From positions 1 through 25,419 of IMG/VR virus record IMGVR_UViG_3300042374_000388: a stretch of 25,419 nucleotides of DNA, one strand, 5' to 3'. The stretch's first letter is position 1. Each line of letters begins with the position of its first letter. The position numbers were made by a program, and so were the translations under genes. The DNA comes from a virus. This document shows, in pieces, positions 21,487 to 25,419 of this stretch. A model generated the notes under the pieces. It did no database searches. It worked only from the letters and a program-made list of their open reading frames with translations, and was not told where the DNA came from.

Positions 21487-21798
21487 ATGGCAAATGCAGC
21501 TTATTACTGGGACGGTAAACAGTGGCAGCCGCTTTCCGGCGGCGGCGGGGCTTCAGGTCCACAGGGGCCCGTTGGTCCTGTTGGTCCAGCCGGTGATTCG
21601 GTCAGCGTCTTTGTTCAACTCACTGAACCACAGCCAAACCGTGAAGGTGACTTCTGGATTGAGGAGCCTCCGATTGTGAAGACCCCTGAGAAAAACACCA
21701 AGGTTATTCGCCTTGAGAAGAAGAAGTATCCAACTCTGGATAGTTTGAAGAAGTACCCAACCCTCAGTGATATTGAAAGGAAGAAGAACCATGGCTGA
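21487..21798 (+). CDS. Short collagen-like tail protein
   Basis: A 103-residue protein with anchor YYWDGKQWQPL, a glycine run, a short collagen segment (GPQGPVGPVGPAG), the module QLTEPQPNREGDFWIEEP and an unusual basic end holding two KKYPTL repeats (KKKYPTLDSL and KKYPTLSDI). It ends NHG with its stop overlapping the next start by eight bases. It may be an adapter that links longer fibres, or a shortened fibre left by recombination. Confidence 0.65.
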   Translation: MANAAYYWDGKQWQPLSGGGGASGPQGPVGPVGPAGDSVSVFVQLTEPQPNREGDFWIEEPPIVKTPEKNTKVIRLEKKKYPTLDSLKKYPTLSDIERKKNHG

Positions 21799-22384
21799 CG
21801 TTAGAATTTGGGACGGGGTTCAGTGGGTTTCGTTGCAGGGGCCGGAAGGTCCGATTGGCCCAGCGGGTCCAGCGGGCAGTGACGGCGTGGCTGGCCCCAC
21901 TGGTGCCGATGGTGCTGCCGGTCCCGCTGGCGAGCAAGGCATTCAAGGTATCCAAGGTGAGGTCGGACCTGCGGGTCCCGAAGGCCCTCAGGGTATTCAG
22001 GGTATCCAAGGTGTTGCCGGTTTGGGCATCAATTTCAAGGGCGAGGTCCCGACTGAAGGTGATCTTCCCTCAGGTGCAGCCCAAGGTGACAGCTACATCG
22101 TTCAGGCCGATGACTCGTTCTGGGTCTATGACGCTGCGACTAGCACATGGGTGAGCGGTGGTTCGATCCAAGGTCCTCAGGGTATTCAGGGCTTGGCTGG
22201 CCCAGCGGGCCCCCAAGGCGAGCAGGGTATCCAAGGTGTTGCCGGTGTTCAGGGTCCCGCTGGCCCGACTGGCAGTGACGGTGTTGCCGGTGCTGACGGT
22301 GCCGATGGGCTTAACAGCGAGGTCTATAACCAAACAGCAGAGCCCACTCCGATCCGTGAGGGAGCTATCTGGTTGGTCCCGTAA
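21791..22384 (+). CDS. Collagen-like tail fibre
   Basis: A 197-residue protein from ATG 21791 (earlier starts lie inside the preceding gene). Anchor RIWDGVQWVSL at 5-15, collagen-like Gly-X-Y at 17-77 and 127-172, and between them (79-126) the beta module GINFKGEVPTEGDLPSGAAQGD...WVYDAATSTWVSGG, homologous to that in the fibre at 19346. The end repeats the ...EPTPIREGAIWLVP module. It probably forms a short trimeric fibre. Two in-frame 24-base direct repeats occur within it. Confidence 0.8.
   Translation: MADVRIWDGVQWVSLQGPEGPIGPAGPAGSDGVAGPTGADGAAGPAGEQGIQGIQGEVGPAGPEGPQGIQGIQGVAGLGINFKGEVPTEGDLPSGAAQGDSYIVQADDSFWVYDAATSTWVSGGSIQGPQGIQGLAGPAGPQGEQGIQGVAGVQGPAGPTGSDGVAGADGADGLNSEVYNQTAEPTPIREGAIWLVP
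21998..22246 (+). repeat. 24-base in-frame direct repeat pair
   Basis: The 24 bases at 21998-22021 (starting CAGGGTATCC and ending TTGCCGGT) recur identically at 22223-22246, 225 bases (75 codons) apart, and code for the same QGIQGVAG-type stretch. Recombination between them would remove or duplicate the beta module in frame. Confidence 0.7.
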
Positions 22385-22397
22385 TGGCACAAAGAGG

Positions 22398-22431
22398 AGG
22401 GGCACACTAAGGGGATTATGCCCTTGCCCCT
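22398..22431 (+). other. Intergenic hairpin between fibre genes
   Basis: AGGGGC (22398-22403) pairs with GCCCCT (22426-22431), with an inner AAGGG/CCCTT stem and one bulge. It lies in the 80-base gap between two fibre genes. The downstream bases lack a T run, so a rho-independent terminator is unlikely; a pause or mRNA-stabilising structure is possible. A TAATG overlap at the preceding stop leads only to an 8-codon frame. Confidence 0.5.
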
Positions 22432-22464
22432 GTTGGAGGCGGCACACCAAACGAGACAGGCAGC

Positions 22465-23760
22465 ATGGCAACGACAAAGATTTGGGACGGAATAACTTGG
22501 CGTGACCTCCAAGGACCTCAGGGTCCAGAGGGGCCGACCGCTGTTTCTGCGGATGCAGGCAACGTCGCCAAGCTGGGCACTGATGGCAAGGTGCTTGTTG
22601 CTCAAGCTGACCTGAACGCAAAGTACGTCGAGGTAGCTGGCGACACGATGACCGGCCCGCTGGCCGTTACGGCTGGTGCGACGATGACCCCACCGGCTAC
22701 GGCCATCCAGCCCGGAACCGTCCTGCACGCTGTTCGTGAAGGCGGATCAGCGTTTATTGAAACCTACAACGTCGGAGCATCTGGCACGACCGGACTGACC
22801 TTTCGCCGCAAGGCAGGAACCGTTGCCGCCCCAGCCCCAGTAGCCGCAAACACCAGCATGGGCGTTATTCGCTGGCAAACCAAGCCCAGCAACGGCAGTA
22901 ATGACCGGATAACCGCTCAGATTGCGTTGGCTGCCACCAGCCCCGAAACCCCTGACGGGTACTTTGAGAGCGTTATAGCGTTCACGACAGTTGGATATGC
23001 AGCCGGTGCGCCCAACACAGCTATAAGCCTTACTAATGCCGCAGCAGGCCGCACTTGCACCATCAATACTGACACTTTTATTTGCGACGGGAAGAACTTT
23101 TCCGTCACCGCCTCTGGTGACACCACCGTTACCGGCACCCTATCCGCCTCTGGTGGCGACTTCATCGTCACCGATACCCAAGTTAAATCAGCCGTCACGG
23201 CGGGCGACAGCGTTACGGCCATTGGGCTTTGCGGGGCCGGTGTCGGTACGTCCGCAACCTCTGGCGGTGTATATGGAGTGATCGGACAAGTTACCGGCAC
23301 GGTTAGCACGGGCATTGGGGTCAGCGGCAACGTCACCGCCACCGCTACGCAGAACTTTGGCCTGCAAGCTATTGTCAGCGGCGGCACCCGCAACTGCGGC
23401 CTCTATGTAGATGTCCCGAAAGCGGCTGGCTCGTATGCCGTGCAGTTTCAGGGGGATGCCGACTCCTACTTCAAGAGTAATGTTGGCATAGGCTGGTCTA
23501 CCCCGACCGTCGCCCTAGAGGTTGGTGGCGCAACCAAGCTCCGCAGCACTCTTGAGGTTGTCGGTAACATCACATCCACCGGGACGGCCCATTCGTTTTC
23601 ATCTGCGTCTATCCCATCTTCTGCCGTCGTTGGCAGCACCGCATTCACCCCGGCCAACTCAGCCGCCGCAGGGGTGGCTGGATCAATGAGGTGGGATGAG
23701 AATTTTCTTTATGTAAGAGTGGCTTCCGGGTGGAAGCGTGTCGCCCTCGCCGCCTTCTAG
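22465..23760 (+). CDS. Tail fibre with collagen start and C-terminal tip domain
   Basis: A 431-residue fibre. Anchor KIWDGITWRDL at residues 5-15 is followed by a very short collagen stretch (GPQGPEGP), then DLNAKYVEVAGDTMTGPL (a shaft repeat), a long beta region of Thr/Ala/Gly/Val residues and the ending SMRWDENFLYVRVASGWKRVAL, a typical fibre tip or end phrase. The start has only a weak ribosome binding site. It is a likely host-recognition fibre; base usage is like that of its neighbours. Confidence 0.8.
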   Translation: MATTKIWDGITWRDLQGPQGPEGPTAVSADAGNVAKLGTDGKVLVAQADLNAKYVEVAGDTMTGPLAVTAGATMTPPATAIQPGTVLHAVREGGSAFIETYNVGASGTTGLTFRRKAGTVAAPAPVAANTSMGVIRWQTKPSNGSNDRITAQIALAATSPETPDGYFESVIAFTTVGYAAGAPNTAISLTNAAAGRTCTINTDTFICDGKNFSVTASGDTTVTGTLSASGGDFIVTDTQVKSAVTAGDSVTAIGLCGAGVGTSATSGGVYGVIGQVTGTVSTGIGVSGNVTATATQNFGLQAIVSGGTRNCGLYVDVPKAAGSYAVQFQGDADSYFKSNVGIGWSTPTVALEVGGATKLRSTLEVVGNITSTGTAHSFSSASIPSSAVVGSTAFTPANSAAAGVAGSMRWDENFLYVRVASGWKRVALAAF

Positions 23761-23768
23761 GAACCACC

Positions 23769-24074
23769 ATGACAACTGAAAACGAAGTAGTGACAGACAC
23801 TGTAGCCGAGCCCGTCATCGACACCAGCGCAGCCGAACAGGCCAAGCGGGAGGCCGAGATGCAGGCAGAGTTGCAGGCCCAAGACAAGATGGCAACAGAC
23901 TACATGGAGCGCGTTAATTCCGACATGGAGGCCCTGCGCGAAGAAGAGGCAAAGATTGCTGCTGAACAAGATGCCGCTCTCACTGAAGTTAGAGAGGCGT
24001 GTGATGCCGAACGCGAGGCTGTTGGCCTGCCTACGAGCGATGCGCCCACAAAAGAAGACAAGCTGCCAACCTAA
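23769..24074 (+). CDS. Acidic coiled-coil protein
   Basis: A 101-residue protein from ATG 23769 with AGGAA seven bases upstream. Residues 22-90 are a charged helix (AEQAKREAEMQAELQAQDKM, later EALREEEAKIAAEQDAAL), probably a coiled coil; the ends are polar and disordered. Lying between two fibre genes, it may be a fibre assembly chaperone, a trimerisation helper, or a minor tail part. No family recognised. Confidence 0.6.
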   Translation: MTTENEVVTDTVAEPVIDTSAAEQAKREAEMQAELQAQDKMATDYMERVNSDMEALREEEAKIAAEQDAALTEVREACDAEREAVGLPTSDAPTKEDKLPT

Positions 24075-24083
24075 GGACCTGCC

Positions 24084-25419
24084 ATGAGCTTCACCCCCAG
24101 TTCCTGCAATCAAGTCCCCAACGCCTACCCGTATGGCTGTGGGTGCCCCTCGTACTCCACCCTCAGGATGCCTAGCAGGACATCTGTGGAGTGGGCATTG
24201 GACAACCCCGTCCTTGAGATGGGTGCTACTGCCTATGAGTCCGATACCGGCAAGTGGAAGATCGGTGACGGCATCAGCACCTACATGGAGCTTGGTTATC
24301 AGGCAGAGCCGGGGGTGGCTGGGCCCGTGGGTCCTCAGGGGCCTTCTGGTCCGGCAGGTGCGGTCGGCCCCGCTGCGGAGCCCTACTCCCTCGTTATCGG
24401 ATCAGTAACCACCGGGCCGGTCCCGATGGCAACGATCACGGGCACACCACCAAACCAAACTTTGAATCTCGTCCTGCCAAGCACTGGCGGCGGGGGCACT
24501 GACACCCTCACCTTCGTGTCATCCCCGGCAGACAAGAATGCCTACGTTGGGGATGAAGTCACCCTCTATGCCAATGCTCAGTCCACCGAAACGCCCATTG
24601 TCTATATGTGGGAGGTGACCACAGACGGCACCAACTGGACCGACGTTAGCCCCGGCCAGTCGCTCAAGTTCACTGCTGCCCTTGCGGACAACGGCAAGAC
24701 CTACCGATGCAAGGCCACCACTGCCACCTTGGGGCCGGTCTACTCGCTCTTGTCTGACCTGACCGTTTTGCCCAGCATCCCGGGCTCGACATGGAGGGCT
24801 GCAAGCCTAAAGGCACCCGCTCGCCTTGGGCACGGCGACAGCCTGTTCTCTGGATACGGCGGGTCTACATCTGATGACAACGGCATCACTTGGCGGGGCA
24901 GTTCAGTAGAACTGAACAACACCCCGACATACGGCAATGGAACGTGGGCTGGGATTCAGCACCTCTACAATGCCAACTACAGCCCTCCAATCAATAAGGC
25001 AATTCCGCACACAAGCCCTGACGGAATCAACTGGTCCCCCCAGACCGCATTGACGTACAGACTTGGGACAGCGGTTGCGTTCGTAGGCACTCCAACGAAC
25101 GCCGGTGCCGTCCCCGGGGTCCAGCCCATGTCTTTCCTCAACGGGAAGTTCTTTGGTTTTCTTGGCACAATGGGACAGCGATCCCCGCAGAATGTCATCC
25201 CAATCTACTCCTCTGACGGCGACAACTGGGCGGCTGGAGTTACATCAGGACTGACTTTTGTAGACGGCTGGAACGGTGCCACAGCCTATGCAGACCTGTG
25301 TGAAGTGCGTGGAATTGCTAACAGTGCAACCTTATCGGTGGCTGTTGGGAGGGGGCTGCGAGGCAATCTCACCACCTCCCCCGTGACCACCAATAAGTGC
25401 ATTCGGGCGGCTGACCCCA
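24084..25419 (+). CDS. Modular tail fibre, C-terminus beyond window
   Basis: ATG 24084 opens a frame that is intact to the window end (445 codons). Residues 1-22 are Cys-rich (CNQ, CGC). Residues 27-71 resemble the Mtd-N domain (TSVEWALDNPVLEMGATAYE, KWKIGDG). A short collagen stretch follows (GPVGPQGPSGPAGAVGPA), then the fibre module SLVIGSVTTGPVPMATITG (102-132), an Ig-like domain at about 142-229 (YVGDEVTLYANA, KTYRCKATT) and Asp-box-like repeats SDDNGITW, SPDGINW and SSDGDNW at about 263, 311 and 376, as in beta-propeller sialidase folds. Likely a large receptor-binding or glycan-degrading tail protein. Confidence 0.8.
   Translation, partial: MSFTPSSCNQVPNAYPYGCGCPSYSTLRMPSRTSVEWALDNPVLEMGATAYESDTGKWKIGDGISTYMELGYQAEPGVAGPVGPQGPSGPAGAVGPAAEPYSLVIGSVTTGPVPMATITGTPPNQTLNLVLPSTGGGGTDTLTFVSSPADKNAYVGDEVTLYANAQSTETPIVYMWEVTTDGTNWTDVSPGQSLKFTAALADNGKTYRCKATTATLGPVYSLLSDLTVLPSIPGSTWRAASLKAPARLGHGDSLFSGYGGSTSDDNGITWRGSSVELNNTPTYGNGTWAGIQHLYNANYSPPINKAIPHTSPDGINWSPQTALTYRLGTAVAFVGTPTNAGAVPGVQPMSFLNGKFFGFLGTMGQRSPQNVIPIYSSDGDNWAAGVTSGLTFVDGWNGATAYADLCEVRGIANSATLSVAVGRGLRGNLTTSPVTTNKCIRAADP

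Noticed and set aside
19500-22350. Many short repeats resembling a CRISPR array
   Set aside because: Repeats are Gly-X-Y codons in open frames, not equal-length repeats with unique spacers.
22384-22410. 8-codon frame at the TAATG after the fibre stop
   Set aside because: Too short to support, and it overlaps the hairpin; may only matter for re-initiation.
18577-25419. Diversity-generating retroelement suggested by Mtd-N-like domains
   Set aside because: No reverse transcriptase, no template/variable repeat pair and no C-type lectin ending were seen; only the N-terminal domain is shared.
1-25419. tRNA genes, integrase, attachment sites, insertion sequences
   Set aside because: None was seen on reading both strands; no transposase or recombinase motif and no cloverleaf with a T-loop consensus.

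Overview
This window is a piece of a tailed double-stranded DNA phage (Caudoviricetes), or of a closely related prophage. It carries a large terminase, a portal, a scaffold-like protein followed by a major capsid protein, a decoration-like protein, and a long run of collagen-like tail-fibre genes. No tail tube, sheath or tape-measure gene is visible and the portal is long (708 residues), so a short-tailed (podovirus-like) particle is the simplest reading. Almost every gene is on the + strand and tightly packed, many joined by ATGA or TGATG stop/start overlaps. Several small secreted proteins resemble those I associate with planctomycetes: repeated CHG motifs, a CPNGQCP motif, and a Cys-rich domain with GMGSTREGAYRNCC. 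A planctomycete host is therefore my best guess. This is an inference from memory of motifs, not from a search.

Layout. 1-33 holds the first codons of a gene on the minus strand that leaves the window. 34-735 is a long divergent intergenic region with many hairpins, two of them a diverged repeat with compensating stem changes, and a G-quadruplex motif on the minus strand. 736-3292 is accessory: an HNH-AP2 endonuclease with a C-terminal helix-turn-helix, then small overlapping genes, including one or two tiny membrane peptides. 3296-6018 holds two long proteins of unknown function; one has a zincin-like HELAGH motif, and internal virion proteins are possible. 6090-9048 is the capsid module: scaffold, major capsid protein, decoration protein.

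9126-12520 is a cassette of envelope-directed proteins: a signal-peptide protein with CHG motifs, a strong terminator, two membrane-anchored proteins, a papain-like cysteine peptidase, a secreted protein with DnaJ-type zinc motifs, a membrane coiled-coil protein and a 31-residue membrane peptide. No recognisable endolysin occurs in the window, so this cassette is the best candidate for an unusual lysis or envelope-modifying system. 12531-15062 is packaging: a helical protein, a zinc-motif protein (possible small terminase) and the large terminase, the last two overlapping by 170 bases. 15145-18537 holds a small conserved-looking protein, a secreted Cys-rich protein, the portal and a basic helical protein. 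18577 to the right end is a tail-fibre locus whose products share an N-terminal W-D-G-x-x-W motif, Mtd-N-like domains, collagen repeats and other modules; the last gene runs off the window.

Likely control. Three leaders (before 736, 6090 and 15145) share CAAAAGCCCCTT about 65-77 bases before the start codon, followed by a hairpin near or over the ribosome binding site. Two other gene starts (15518 and 18577) have GTACATAAATGA 25-28 bases upstream. A clear intrinsic terminator at 9494-9531 separates capsid genes from the envelope cassette.
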